DNA from: Alkalinema sp. RU_4_3
Lineage (GTDB): Bacteria; Cyanobacteriota; Cyanobacteriia; Leptolyngbyales; Leptolyngbyaceae
Reading direction: 5' to 3'
NCBI GenBank assembly: GCA_012031975.1
Contig: JAAUSA010000001.1
Span: forward strand, 1-64,000
DNA length: 64,000 nucleotides
Below, one piece after another: positions 1 through 9,798 of the stretch. Position 1 is the stretch's first letter, and every line of letters begins with the position of its first letter. The notes under the pieces were generated by a model. That model was given only the letters and a program-made list of their open reading frames with translations, was not told where the DNA came from and did not search any database. The position numbers and the translations under genes are program-made.

Positions 1-259
1 ATTCTTCTCCTGAGATAATTACAAATCACTAAATATAGGGGTTAAGGAGTGATTCATATCCCTTGCAGCGCTAGAAGTGGCTTATGAGTTAGGGGAAGGC
101 AGGAACTTTCAAAGTTGCACATCGCCTTTACATAGTACGTTTGGGCTAAATGGAGGCTATGACCCCAAACTTCCCATGCCAAAGCGGTCAACAGGTACTA
201 CAGTGATAAATGGCAAAAAATACCCCCGATCGACAAAGCTTCCAGCAGGTACCTCCTCC

Positions 260-1231
260 ATGGCAAAAAAAGCACTCATTACAGGATTAACTGGCCAAGA
301 TGGCTCCTATTTAGCTGAGTTGCTATTGGAGAAGGACTATGAGGTCTATGGTCTGGTGCGGCGATCGAGCTCCAGCAACCTCAATCGCATCCAGCACCTC
401 GGCGGCAAACTGGAGATTCTCTCGGGCGATCTGCTCGATCAGTCCTCCCTGATGGACGTGATCACCGAGGCCCAGCCCGATGAGATCTACAACCTGGCCT
501 CCCAGAGCTACGTGCCCCTCTCCTGGACCCAGCCCGCCCTGACCGCCGAATATACGGCCCTAGGGGTGTCCCGTCTACTCGAATCAATCCGCCGCTGCAA
601 ACCCGATGCCCGATTCTACCAGGCCTCCAGTAGCGAAGTCTTCGGCCAGCCCGACGAATCCCCCCAGACCGAACGCACCGCCTTCCGCCCCCGCAACCCC
701 TACGGCGTCGCCAAAGCCTACGCCCATTGGATGACCATCAACTATCGCCAGCAGTACAACCTCTACGCCTGCTGCGGCATCACCTACACCCACGAATCCC
801 CCCGCCGGGGCGCAGAATTCGTCTTCCGCAAGATCACCCAGGGAGCCGCCCTGGCAAAACTGGGCCAACTGACAGAACTCCGCCTCGGGAACCTGGACGC
901 CAAGCGGGACTGGTGCTTTGCCAAGGATGTGGTGCAGGCCATGTGGATGATGTTGCAACAGGAGCAGCCCGACGACTACATCATTGCTAGCGGTGAGGTT
1001 CATTCCGTGAAAGACCTGGTGCAGTATGCCTTTGACCATGTGGGGCTGGCCTGGCAGGACTATGTGCAGGTCGATCCGACCTTCTATCGCCCCGATGAAG
1101 CGGTGCAGTTGGTGGGATCTATAGACAAGATCCACAAGCAGCTCACCTGGAAGCCCGACCACTCCTTCAAGCAACTGGTAGAAGTGATGGTCGAGCATGA
1201 CCTCAAGGCCCTTACTGACGAGGGGAAGTAG
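260..1231 (+). CDS. gmd: GDP-mannose 4,6-dehydratase
   Basis: Converts GDP-D-mannose to GDP-4-dehydro-6-deoxy-D-mannose, the precursor of GDP-fucose and GDP-rhamnose used in surface polysaccharides; a cytosolic NADP-dependent extended short-chain dehydrogenase. The Rossmann motif GLTGQDG is at residues 9-15, and the catalytic region shows ASSSEVFG followed by NPYGVAKAY with the Tyr-x3-Lys pair. At 323 residues the length is normal for Gmd. The frame is open back to 77, but the 61 extra codons look like non-coding DNA and the family begins at this MAKKALITG, so ATG 260 is preferred. The stop lies 4 bases before the next glycosyltransferase start, so the two are co-transcribed and this is the end of a nucleotide-sugar/polysaccharide locus. 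Confidence 0.95.
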   Translation: MAKKALITGLTGQDGSYLAELLLEKDYEVYGLVRRSSSSNLNRIQHLGGKLEILSGDLLDQSSLMDVITEAQPDEIYNLASQSYVPLSWTQPALTAEYTALGVSRLLESIRRCKPDARFYQASSSEVFGQPDESPQTERTAFRPRNPYGVAKAYAHWMTINYRQQYNLYACCGITYTHESPRRGAEFVFRKITQGAALAKLGQLTELRLGNLDAKRDWCFAKDVVQAMWMMLQQEQPDDYIIASGEVHSVKDLVQYAFDHVGLAWQDYVQVDPTFYRPDEAVQLVGSIDKIHKQLTWKPDHSFKQLVEVMVEHDLKALTDEGK

Positions 1232-1235
1232 CGCC

Positions 1236-2384
1236 ATGCTGCGGGTCACCGTCGATGCCAGCCCCATCCTGCCCAAGCCCAGTGGAGTCGGCTTCTATGT
1301 GGTCAAGCTCCTAGAGGGTTTGACCCGGCTTGCCTTGGAAGAGCAGGATGTGGCGATCGAGCCCCTCTACCAAATTAGTTTGAAAAATGCCCTCAAAGGC
1401 AAGTTCAGTGCGCCCGAGGTCTTGACGCAATATTCCAACCTGCGCTATTTTCCGCTGCCTGTGAAGGCGACGAACTTGTTTTTGCATTATCCCTGGTTGT
1501 TTTTGCCGATCGTGGAGCGGAGTTTTGGGCTGGCGGATATTTTTCATGGGACGAACTATACGGTGTTTCCCTGTCGGAAGTCGCGGAAGGTGATGACGAT
1601 TTATGATTTGACCTTTCTTAAATATCCGCAGTTTACGGATAGTGTGGTGGCAAAGTATGGCGATCGCGTCCGCAGATGTTTGAAATGGACGGACTTGGTG
1701 CTGACGATTTCTGAAAGCTCGAAGCGGGATATCGTCGAGTATTTGGGGTACAGCGCCGATCGGATTGTCGTCACACCCCTCGCCAGCCGCTACGACTTGG
1801 ATTACAAACTTAGTCTGGATCAAAACATCGGCTACAACCTTGGTCAGCCCTATATTTTGTTTGTTAGTACGATCGAGCCCCGTAAAAACATTGTGGGTTT
1901 AATTGATGCGTTTGACGAGTTGAAACGCAAGCAAAACATCCCCCATAATTTGGTGCTGGTGGGACAGAAAGGCTGGCGTTATGAAGCAATTTTTGAGCGG
2001 ATTGCGCGATCGCCCTATCGAGACAATATTTACCATCTCAACTATCTCTCCAATGATGCCGTCGCAATGCTGTACCGTCAGGCGGCGCTGTTTATCTATC
2101 CCTCACACTATGAGGGCTTTGGGCTACCAGTGCTAGAAGCCATGACCCTTGGAACTCCGGTGGTTTGCAGCGACAATTCTTCTCTACCAGAGGTCGCGGG
2201 AGATGCTGCTTTATATGTCAACTGCGAAGATATTTCTGGAATGGCAGAAGCTATGGAAAAGATTATTGGTGATTCACAACTGCGGCAATCATTAATCGAT
2301 CGCGGTAGACAACAAGCCGCCCAATTTTCCTGGATGCGCACCGCAAAAGAAACCCTACAGGCTTACCGCACCCTCAGCCCATGA
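1236..2384 (+). CDS. GT4-family glycosyltransferase (mannosyltransferase-like)
   Basis: Transfers a sugar from a nucleotide-sugar donor onto a growing surface glycan; donor and acceptor cannot be read from sequence. GT-B fold: the C-terminal half has EPRKNI (donor domain start), then YEGFGLPVLEAM with the E-x7-E signature and a GTPVVCSDNSSLPEV loop typical of family 4. It begins at MLRVTVDASP, 4 bases after gmd; the longer open frame from 1197 would overlap gmd and lacks family similarity. At 382 residues it is full length. Adjacent Gmd suggests mannose or a mannose-derived deoxysugar as donor (inference). Confidence 0.9.
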   Translation: MLRVTVDASPILPKPSGVGFYVVKLLEGLTRLALEEQDVAIEPLYQISLKNALKGKFSAPEVLTQYSNLRYFPLPVKATNLFLHYPWLFLPIVERSFGLADIFHGTNYTVFPCRKSRKVMTIYDLTFLKYPQFTDSVVAKYGDRVRRCLKWTDLVLTISESSKRDIVEYLGYSADRIVVTPLASRYDLDYKLSLDQNIGYNLGQPYILFVSTIEPRKNIVGLIDAFDELKRKQNIPHNLVLVGQKGWRYEAIFERIARSPYRDNIYHLNYLSNDAVAMLYRQAALFIYPSHYEGFGLPVLEAMTLGTPVVCSDNSSLPEVAGDAALYVNCEDISGMAEAMEKIIGDSQLRQSLIDRGRQQAAQFSWMRTAKETLQAYRTLSP

Positions 2385-3442
2385 GCAATCTTTTAATCAA
2401 TCTCGCCTTTGTCCCGACAAAACCCACTGGCCACGCCGTCTACGCCAACAATCTGTTTCCGGCCTTGCGCGATCGCTCTCCCATCCTCCTATCCCCCTAC
2501 GAAACACCGGGGTTTCGCACCCACCGAATTAGCGACAAGATGAACCCCGACCACGGCAGCAAGGGCCACCTGCGTCGCCTCCTGTGGAACGAATTTCGGT
2601 TACCGCAGTTGTGTAACCAACTCCAGGGAAATCTGTTGTTTTCACCCATTCCTGAGATGCCATTGTTTTCGCGCTGTCGATCGGTTGTGACGCTCCATGA
2701 CGTAATTCCGCTGAGGTTCAAACGGCGATCGCCCCTCACGCCCTATTTCCAGCATTATATTCCCCAGGTTCTGCGCCGCGCCCAGCATGTGATTTGCAAC
2801 TCAGAAGCCACCGCCCGCGACGCCGTGGATTACTACCAAATCCCTGCCTCAAAACTCACGGTCATCCCCATGGCCTACGACCGGGACCACTTCCGCGTCC
2901 TGAATCTTCCCAAGGGCAACTATTACCTCTTCCTCGGTCGCCCTGACGCCTATAAAAACATCGGTCGAACGATCGCCGCCTTCGCCCAGCTTAAAACCAC
3001 ACTCCAACTCTGGATCGCTGGTCCCTACGATGCCCGTTATAGCGAACATCTGGTTCAGCAGGCGACGGAACTGGGGGTAGGCGATCGCGTCAAATTCCTC
3101 AATTACGTCCCCTACAGCGAACTGCCGAAATTGATTAACAGTGCCGTTGCACTTGTGTTTCCCAGCCTTTGGGAAGGGTTTGGGTTCCCGGCCCTAGAAG
3201 CTATGGCCTGTGGTACGCCTGTGATTACCTCTGACCTGGCTTCCCTGCCTGAAGTTACGGGGGATGCTGCTATTCTTGTCGATCCCTATAGTGTGGAAGC
3301 GATCGCCCAAGCCATGGCTGTGATCGATCGCGATCCTTCGCTTTGTGCGGAACTCAGGCAGCGGGGATTGGTGCGATCGCAGCAGTTTAGTTGGGAGAAG
3401 ACGGGAGCGATGACGGTGGCGGTGCTCGATCGGTACTTGTAG
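2381..3442 (+). CDS. GT4-family glycosyltransferase
   Basis: Second GT-B, family 4 enzyme of the gmd unit; its ATG overlaps the previous stop as ATGA, indicating translational coupling. The N-terminal part carries [12 protein letters not shown] and the donor domain contains GRPDAYKNI and [18 protein letters not shown], the E-x7-E region. 353 residues, full length. Together with gmd and the preceding transferase it probably adds successive residues of one oligosaccharide. Substrate is not predictable. No clear hairpin terminator follows. Confidence 0.9.
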   Translation: MSNLLINLAFVPTKPTGHAVYANNLFPALRDRSPILLSPYETPGFRTHRISDKMNPDHGSKGHLRRLLWNEFRLPQLCNQLQGNLLFSPIPEMPLFSRCRSVVTLHDVIPLRFKRRSPLTPYFQHYIPQVLRRAQHVICNSEATARDAVDYYQIPASKLTVIPMAYDRDHFRVLNLPKGNYYLFLGRPDAYKNIGRTIAAFAQLKTTLQLWIAGPYDARYSEHLVQQATELGVGDRVKFLNYVPYSELPKLINSAVALVFPSLWEGFGFPALEAMACGTPVITSDLASLPEVTGDAAILVDPYSVEAIAQAMAVIDRDPSLCAELRQRGLVRSQQFSWEKTGAMTVAVLDRYL

Positions 3443-3865
3443 TTTGATGCTACAAGCAGGGGGAGAATCCTGCATCGGTATAGGTGTTATGTCAATGGTT
3501 CAGACATCCCCACTTCGAAAATCCGCTACCTTCGCGATCTCTCCGTTAAAAAATGGCGATCGGCTGACGCCTGAACGCTTATTAACAGCTTAGTTATATT
3601 ACCAGTCGCATCCATCAGAGATGTTTCCTGGGAGGATATTGCAGGGCTGACTGCTGCTGTTAAGTCGGTGAGCAGGGATTCAGCGCGAAGCAGGGACTCT
3701 ACAGCAAAAATTATGCCCACCGTTGGTTAAAAATAGGTAATTAAAAGGTTAAAATTACTTTCTGATAGAGCGATCGAATCCCAAGACTGTAAGCTACATA
3801 ACATCGATCTCGCACATATCATTGATAGAATTTCTCTGGCCAAATATTTACTGTAGTAAAACCAA
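3443..3865. other. Intergenic region, 423 bases, with candidate PHO box
   Basis: No convincing gene. A 34-codon frame at 3489-3593 and a 64-codon minus-strand frame near 3526-3720 have no recognisable similarity and look like chance or eroded coding DNA. The only clear structure is the three-copy 11-base-period repeat at 3724-3753, annotated separately, which lies upstream of the secreted-protein/phoX pair. Confidence 0.5.
3724..3753. promoter_or_regulatory. Candidate PHO box (PhoB/SphR site)
   Basis: Three 8-base units, TGGTTAAA, AGGTAATT and AGGTTAAA, are separated by 3-base AT spacers, giving an exact 11-base period. Read on the minus strand they are TTTAACCT-like, matching the cyanobacterial PHO box (tandem CTTAACCT units with 3-base spacers). 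The site lies about 110 bases upstream of a secreted-protein gene that precedes phoX, a classic phosphate-starvation target. Orientation relative to the downstream gene is inverted compared with most described boxes, which lowers confidence. Confidence 0.55.
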
Positions 3866-4371
3866 ATGCAACATATTTTAGGAGGTGTGTTGGCTGGTTG
3901 CGTCTGGGGAACAATTTTCTGGCCGTCCAAGCCAGCCTTAGGTCAGGTAGTTTCCCCTCAGGGCCTGGAATTTGCTTCCACGTTGACCAGCAATCAGTCG
4001 ATTCAATCATTCCCATCCGAACCGATTCAACGCTATATCGATCCGACTGGCATGTCTGCTGCGATGGTTTTGGTCCAGGCCAAAGTACTTGCCCAGGATG
4101 CTGTTGCTCAATTTTTTGCACAAAATCCGACGGCTCGTCAGGTTAAGGTTTACGTGTTTGCTGACTATGCGGGGCAATTGGTGCCTGTGCTTTCCGGTGC
4201 GATCGATCGAACAGTTGGCAAGCACAACCGAATATTGAGCGCTATAGTCGAACCTTTGCGGCAGGAGTTAACCTACTCAGCCTAAACCCCGTTCAACGAA
4301 CCGTTCAATCGACTAATGCATCTATGGGTCCCGTACACAATCGCGATGATATTGCCTTTCGCGATGATTAG
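3866..4371 (+). pseudogene. Secreted conserved hypothetical protein, frameshifted near the C-terminus
   Basis: Function unknown. An N-terminal hydrophobic stretch with a small-residue end (about residues 1-26) looks like a signal peptide, so the protein should be exported. The frame from 3866 runs to a stop at 4285. Around 4205-4220 the sequence becomes coherent in another frame, reading SWQAQPNIERYSRTF and ending at TAG 4369-4371; adding one base near 4212 joins the two parts into about 168 residues. The region VFADYAGQLVPVLSG just before the break resembles small secreted cyanobacterial proteins of unknown role. An AGGAGG at 3880-3885 could instead drive a TTG start at 3890. It lies directly upstream of phoX and behind the candidate PHO box, suggesting co-regulation. 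Confidence 0.6.
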
Positions 4372-4427
4372 TTGCCGGGTTAACTGGCAGTTTCCTTAAA
4401 TCCATCACAATAATTTAGACTAAAACT

Positions 4428-6779
4428 ATGTCACAGGTCACTCGTCGTCAGCTCCTAGCGTTTTTTACAGGTAGCGCTGCTGCTACTGTCCTTGGCCCTC
4501 AGGTCGTCGATCTATTGACGGGGACTAATTCCAGTGGTGCGATCGCCACGCCAGGCAAGCCCTTCAGCTTTACGCCTGTTCGTCTGCCCCATCCCCTGCC
4601 CATCTATCAGCAGACCAGCAGCTACCTCGCCACAAATATCAATCAAGGTTCCACCTTGCCACAGGTGCTGGCCTTTGAGCAGATGAATTTGAACAGCTAT
4701 ACACCCATTGACGATGTGGTGGTGCCGCCGGAGTATGAGCGCTATGTGATCGCGCGCTGGGGCGATCGCTTTTTCTCGAATTCCGAGGAATACGTGGGCT
4801 ACAACTGCGACTATACGGGGTTTGTCCCGCTGAACGGAAATGATAAGGATGGCTATCTCTGGATTAACCACGAATATGTGGGCTACCCGATTTCCCGCCT
4901 TGCTCCGGAGGTGCCCGCCGATATCGATGCTAGTTTCCCAGAGTCTGGCCCCCAGGTGATCCCCGACTTTCCAACGGTGATGGGTCGCGCCCTCTTAGGT
5001 GAATTTCTCTATAACATGGGCGGCTCGATTCTGCGCCTCAAGCAGCAAAACTCCGGGCGCTACCAGGTCCAAACCGACAGCCGTAACCGTCGCCTCCATG
5101 CCCTCTCAGGGTTGGGGATTAACGCCGATCGCCGCGATGAATACAAAACTGTCACCCAATGGGGCAGCAAGTCCTACCAAAAGGGCGATCAAAACTACCT
5201 GATTGGCACAGGGCCTGCCGCGACGGAGGTCTTTACCAAGAGCAGCGATGGTCTGGGCAATCGGATCATCGGCACAGGCTACAACTGTTCCGGCGGCACC
5301 ACGCCCTGGGGCACGATCCTATCGGCGGAGGAAAACTTCCAAGGCAGTTCGGTCTTCTTTGTCGGGGTCACAGAAGGTGTCAAGCCCGATGGCACCCAGA
5401 CAGGCTATACCAGCGGCACCACCGGGAGCGAATTCGGTTTAGTCGGTGAGAAATATGGCTGGATGGTGGAAGTCGATCCCGCTAATCCCAATGTGCGATC
5501 GCGCAAGCACACCGCCCTGGGCCGTTTCCGCCATGAGAATATTGCCTTCAGATCGGATACGGGTAAACCTCTCGTTGCCTATATGGGTGACGATCGCCGG
5601 GGTGGTCACACCTGGAAATATGTGAGTCGCGATCGCGTTAGCAATCCCAACAATAAGGACAACAGCAAGCTCTTTGAAACAGGAACGCTGTATGTTGCTA
5701 AATTCAACGAGAATGGAACCGGAGAATGGATTCCGCTGCAACTGGGCACCAAAACGAACCCGAACGTTCCCAGTCAAATCGCCTCCGTGGAGATTTCCCG
5801 TCTAGGTGTCGCTCAACGCAATGGCCGGGTGCCTCTACCGCGCCGCCAAGGCATCGCTGCCCAAACCTCATCCGGCGGTAGTTTTAACTGCGAGACGACG
5901 AATGAAACCACGGCATTGCCGGGCTACCGCAACAAGACACTCGCTGATTTCTATCAGTCCCAGGGGGCAATTCTTTGTGATGCTTTCCTCGCGGCTAATC
6001 TAGTCGGTGGTACGCCCTCGGCCCGTCCGGAGGATCTGGAGGTAAATCCGCGCACCAAGGAAGTGTTTATTGCCTATACAGATGGGGCTCCAGGGGGAGA
6101 TGGCTATCCTGATTCGCGCATTTTTGTGGTGGCCAAATACAGCGGCGGTAACAATGACACGCAGCAGTCCGGCGGCATCTATAAAATCATCGAAAATAGC
6201 GCCGATGGGACAGGTTTGACCTTCCGTTGGCAGCGCCTAGTTCAGGGGGGTGAAGCTGGCTCCATCAATGGAGCAGGGTTTGCTAGCGTGGACAACTTAG
6301 CCTTTGATGACAAGCTCAACCTGTGGGGTGTCACCGATATGTCTACCAGCACCCACAATGGCTTTGATATCGGTGCCAAAGGTGCTGAAAATCGGATTAG
6401 CCATGCTGACGCGGGCAACGTGGCCAGCTACACAGGCATTTTTGGCAACAACTGGCTGTTCTATATTCCCACCACGGGAACCCAGGCCGGACAGGTTGTG
6501 CCCTTTGCCTATGGTCCCCCTCGCTCGGAAATGACGGGTCCGACTTTTGTGGACAATACGCTGATCATTTCGGTTCAGCATCCCGGTGAGGACTGTCCCT
6601 ATAGCCCTCGGGTCACCCTGAAGCGGCAGATCGAGATGTTAGCCCTGAATGGCTCTCTTTTCTATCAAACGCGATCGGTAAGTCGAGGCAGCAACTGGCC
6701 CAGCAACATTGAAGGTCGCCCCGAGGGTCCCCCCGGCCTCACGGTGAGTCGGCATCCGCCCGAAAAACGGCCAAAATAA
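4428..6779 (+). CDS. phoX: PhoX-family alkaline phosphatase, Tat-exported
   Basis: Ca/Fe-dependent phosphomonoesterase that releases phosphate from organic esters outside the cytoplasmic membrane during phosphate starvation. The N-terminus has a twin-arginine signal (TRRQLLAFFTGSAAA, residues 5-19). Family landmarks follow: WINHEYVG, GYNCSGGTTPWGTILSAEENF with the metal-ligand Glu pair, DDRRGGHTWKYVS, RPEDLEVNPR and, near the end, ISVQHPGEDC. 783 residues, in the upper range for PhoX. ATG 4428 gives the complete Tat signal. It lies about 55 bases after a small secreted-protein gene and behind a candidate PHO box. Substrate specificity cannot be read directly. Confidence 0.93.
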   Translation: MSQVTRRQLLAFFTGSAAATVLGPQVVDLLTGTNSSGAIATPGKPFSFTPVRLPHPLPIYQQTSSYLATNINQGSTLPQVLAFEQMNLNSYTPIDDVVVPPEYERYVIARWGDRFFSNSEEYVGYNCDYTGFVPLNGNDKDGYLWINHEYVGYPISRLAPEVPADIDASFPESGPQVIPDFPTVMGRALLGEFLYNMGGSILRLKQQNSGRYQVQTDSRNRRLHALSGLGINADRRDEYKTVTQWGSKSYQKGDQNYLIGTGPAATEVFTKSSDGLGNRIIGTGYNCSGGTTPWGTILSAEENFQGSSVFFVGVTEGVKPDGTQTGYTSGTTGSEFGLVGEKYGWMVEVDPANPNVRSRKHTALGRFRHENIAFRSDTGKPLVAYMGDDRRGGHTWKYVSRDRVSNPNNKDNSKLFETGTLYVAKFNENGTGEWIPLQLGTKTNPNVPSQIASVEISRLGVAQRNGRVPLPRRQGIAAQTSSGGSFNCETTNETTALPGYRNKTLADFYQSQGAILCDAFLAANLVGGTPSARPEDLEVNPRTKEVFIAYTDGAPGGDGYPDSRIFVVAKYSGGNNDTQQSGGIYKIIENSADGTGLTFRWQRLVQGGEAGSINGAGFASVDNLAFDDKLNLWGVTDMSTSTHNGFDIGAKGAENRISHADAGNVASYTGIFGNNWLFYIPTTGTQAGQVVPFAYGPPRSEMTGPTFVDNTLIISVQHPGEDCPYSPRVTLKRQIEMLALNGSLFYQTRSVSRGSNWPSNIEGRPEGPPGLTVSRHPPEKRPK

Positions 6780-6890
6780 CTTCGTGTAGGGTGGCGATCG
6801 TCCCTGCTGCTGGAACTCCTCGGATTTCAGTGGCAGGGGCGATAGACCATCGCGCTAGAATAAAAGCGCTATCCAACGTACCACCCAGCC

Positions 6891-7616
6891 ATGCCATCTC
6901 CCTTCCCTGGAATGGACCCCTATCTAGAACAACCCATCTTTTGGTCAGAGTTTCACAACCGACTAATCGTGGCGATCGCCGACGCGATCGTACCAGACCT
7001 CCTGCCACGCTACTACGTGGGTGTCGAGACTAGAACCTACCGCGATAGTGAAGATGGCGAATTACTCATTGGCATTCCTGACGCCGTGATCCTATCCGCA
7101 AAAACTCCCCTCCCAAGTTTACCTGCAAAAGATTCAAGCGCCATCGCTACCCGACCCAAACCCCAAGAAGTCATCCTACCCCTATCCACTCAGAGAAAGG
7201 AGCGCTATTTAGAAGTCCGCGAAGCCGGAACAGACGCCGTGATTGCCGTGATCGAAGTTTTGTCCCCAAAACATAAACGCAAGGGGGATGGTCGGACGGC
7301 CTACGAAGCCAAACGCCAGAAAATCCTAGACAGTGCCTCCCACCTAGTAGAAATTGACCTCCTGCGGGCGGATTTACCCATGGCAATGCAAGGAGCAGCC
7401 GGGTCAGATTACCGAATTATTGTCAGCCGATCGGAGCAACGGCCCAAGGCCCAGTTGTATGGGTTCACCCTCCAAGAAGCCATTCCAAGTTTTCCGCTGC
7501 CCCTAAAATCGGCTTCAGAACAGGTGATCGTCGATCTTCAAGAGATCGTTCAAGGGGTCTACGATCGTGGTGGCTATGCGATCAGAATTGACTACAACTC
7601 TAAGCCAACCGTCTAG
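6891..7616 (+). CDS. DUF4058 family protein
   Basis: Member of a large cyanobacterial family of unknown function. The hallmark N-terminus MPSPFPGMDPYLE and the following WSEFHNRLI are present. The middle has AVIEVLSPKHKRKGDGR, which resembles the acidic/lysine core of PD-(D/E)XK nuclease-like folds; that link is inference. 241 residues, near normal for the family. Single gene with its own hairpin terminator immediately downstream; no operon partner. These genes are often multicopy in cyanobacterial genomes. Confidence 0.85.
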   Translation: MPSPFPGMDPYLEQPIFWSEFHNRLIVAIADAIVPDLLPRYYVGVETRTYRDSEDGELLIGIPDAVILSAKTPLPSLPAKDSSAIATRPKPQEVILPLSTQRKERYLEVREAGTDAVIAVIEVLSPKHKRKGDGRTAYEAKRQKILDSASHLVEIDLLRADLPMAMQGAAGSDYRIIVSRSEQRPKAQLYGFTLQEAIPSFPLPLKSASEQVIVDLQEIVQGVYDRGGYAIRIDYNSKPTV

Positions 7617-7624
7617 ATCCAACA

Positions 7625-7656
7625 AAAAAGGATCGCCCATCCGGACAATCCTTTTT
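7625..7656. terminator. Bidirectional intrinsic terminator
   Basis: AAAAAGGAT (7625-7633) pairs with ATCCTTTTT (7648-7656) around a 14-base loop. It ends the DUF4058 gene on the plus strand and, because the A-tract mirrors the T-tract, can also end the tRNA-Leu transcript coming from the minus strand. Confidence 0.7.
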
Positions 7657-7663
7657 CATCCTA

Positions 7664-7743
7664 TGGGCGAGGCGAGACTCGAACTCGCACACCTAAGTAC
7701 CGCATTTTGAGTGCGGCGCGTCTACCAATTCCACCACTCGCCC
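7664..7743 (-). tRNA. tRNA-Leu (anticodon CAA)
   Basis: The minus strand reads GGGCGAG at the 5' end, pairing with CTCGCCC before an A discriminator base. The D-arm holds TGGTAGACGCG; the anticodon stem CCGCA/TGCGG frames the loop CTCAAAA, anticodon CAA, decoding UUG. The variable region is long, as expected for a class II leucine tRNA, and GTTCGAGTC forms the T-loop. 80 nucleotides without an encoded CCA. Confidence 0.95.
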
Positions 7744-7804
7744 TTGAGTGCTTAGACAATATAACCCAAATCTTCCCCAGATCGCAATCCCTTTTTTAAG
7801 CCAC

Positions 7805-9476
7805 CTAATCCACTGTCCGCCCCCTTGCCCTCGCCACCTTCTTCGGCATCGCCAGCGGAGCCTCCTCAATCTGCCGCACCGCCACCCGATGGCCCTGGAA
7901 ATACTTCTGCCACATATCCGGCGCATCCAGCGTCTCCCCACCATGCTTCGTCAGACGACTGCGCACCTTACAAAGCACCGGCGCATTCACGCAAGCCCCC
8001 GACAAAATCACCTGCCCCTTCGTCAGCGAAGGCAACTCCTTCAGCAGCTCCCGCCCCGCCGACTCAACACCATGCTTCAAACTGTCCTGGTCCACCGGAT
8101 TAATGATCCGCATAATGAACTGACTCATACATTGCGACAGCACATCCGCATCAATCTTCCCAGGCCGCTGCGTAATCAACCCCACCCCAATCCCAAACTT
8201 GCGCCCCTCACTCAAAATCGTCCGCAGCACCTGCTTACACCGCGAAGGCTCATGGGCCGGGGCAAACCGATGGGCCTCCTCCAGCAGCACAAACAGCGGA
8301 AACGGCACATAGCTCTCATCATCCGGCTCCACCAACTGACGATGGGTATTCATCCTGGCCTGATTCGCCGATCGCAACACCGCCGTACAGATCACCTGCT
8401 GCTCCTCCTGACTGATCTCATTCATCTGCAACACCGTCACCTGCCCCGGCTCGAACAAGTCCCTCGGCGAAATCGAATGCTCAAAGGCATGGAAATACTG
8501 CGATCGCTCCAATCTCTGCAACTTCCACTCCAAGGCCTGGGCCGAACTGCCCTGGGTAACATTGCCCTCATCGTCTTCCTTCTGGTCTGCCTCATTCACC
8601 GCCGCGATCAGGTCCTGAATATTCCAGCGGTACTCCGATCGATGCTTCCGCAAGACACCAAACCCCTTATCTAGGATCGCCTGCTGCCGCTCACTCATCT
8701 GGGGCAACAGCGTCACCATGTCGTAATAGTCCAGGGATGAATAGCGGATCCGAATATCATCGGGCGTCAGCACCTGTACCCTCGGCGAATAGCCATCGAC
8801 ACAAAACTCCGGATGTCCCTGGATCTCCTGCAACGTCCCATACTCTCCATGGGGATCCAAAATCAGCACCGCCGCCCGGTTGTAAGGCCGCATCAATTCC
8901 TCGATCAGCACCCCCGCCGTGTACGACTTCCCCGATCCCGTCCCCGCCAGAATAGCCATGTGGGTACTGACCAACTCCTTTACGTCTAGGGCGATCGGAA
9001 CCTCCCCCTTCTCCCGCAGCAGCAAATCCCCAATATGGGCGGATCCCACCGTCTGGCACTGCTTCCGATTCAGCGACAGCCGCAGCATCTGATTGCTGGC
9101 CAAAAACACCTTCGCCCCCGGATCGCCGCGTCTTACGCGGGTTCATAAACCCTAACCCCGGCTCAAAGTAGCCGATCACCTCCACCGCCACCTCATAGAT
9201 CTCCGGCGCATCCGCCGCCAACCCCACCAGGGCCGTCACCGCCCTCGGGTCCAGATTCGCATCGGCAAACAGGCGATCGGGCAGGTGGTCAATCAGCTTG
9301 CGCTCGGAGATGTTGCCCAGGATATGGCGCTCCTTGTCTCCCTCCATCACCTTATAGAAGACATACTCGCCGATCTTCACATAGCGATTGTCCGATGTAA
9401 TAAAGACGTATTGGTTGCCCGTCTCGCCGGGGCCTTTGACTGTGCCAACCACCGAAGGCAAAGCAGTATCCGCCAT
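7805..9476 (-). pseudogene. HerA-like DUF87 ATPase, split by one frameshift
   Basis: HerA-type hexameric DNA translocase/ATPase; in archaea and some bacteria it works with the NurA nuclease in DNA end resection. The N-terminal barrel begins at MADTALPSVVGTVKG (ATG 9476) and runs in one frame to about 9130; the ATPase domain continues in another frame (GDPGAKVFLASNQML onward) to 7805. It shows LAGTGSGKSYTAGVL (Walker A), AAVLILDPHGEY, LLEEAHRF (Walker B) and GLITQRPGKID. Joining the two parts gives about 556 residues, a normal single protein. The break lies in a CG-rich stretch around 9128-9135 and needs one base removed or two added. No nurA gene is nearby. Probably intact if the indel is a sequencing error. 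Confidence 0.85.
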
Positions 9477-9798
9477 AGGGTTCCCTACACTCCAAAAAAC
9501 TTGACCACAATGGATTCCGTTCAAGTGTACTATGCTTCCTTTGAAAATAGAATTTTCCTCTGTCGCTCCTTGGCACCTTCTAGGGAATGTTTAGGTAATC
9601 GTAGGGAAATTACGGATACGGTCTAGGATTTAACACGGTAATCTAGTAGCCATACGGCAGATATCTCATATATCTTGAGCCCGTATCTCAGTCCAAGTTC
9701 CCCAATTAGTCCTCGCTGGTTCATCCAAATGTCGTTAAGTTCCTTGACTACTAAGGATTTTATCCAGTAAGGTTTATCTCCATCGGCAATCAGGCAGG
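9477..9798. other. Divergent intergenic region, 322 bases
   Basis: Separates the minus-strand HerA-like gene from the plus-strand histidine kinase, so it must hold both promoters. I see no RNA gene, repeat or confident -35/-10 pair here. Confidence 0.4.

Noticed and set aside
77-259. N-terminal extension of gmd
   Set aside because: Open frame only; no similarity to Gmd, and the conserved Rossmann start is at 260.
3526-3720. 64-residue minus-strand frame
   Set aside because: No recognisable domain or ribosome site; low-complexity Ser/Ala mix in a non-coding gap.
4372-4427. Second PHO box immediately before phoX
   Set aside because: GGTTAACT and CTTAAAT occur but without 11-base periodicity.
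7748-8674. 308-residue plus-strand frame opposite the HerA gene
   Set aside because: His/Arg/Leu/Pro-rich antisense shadow; the minus-strand ATPase is unambiguous.
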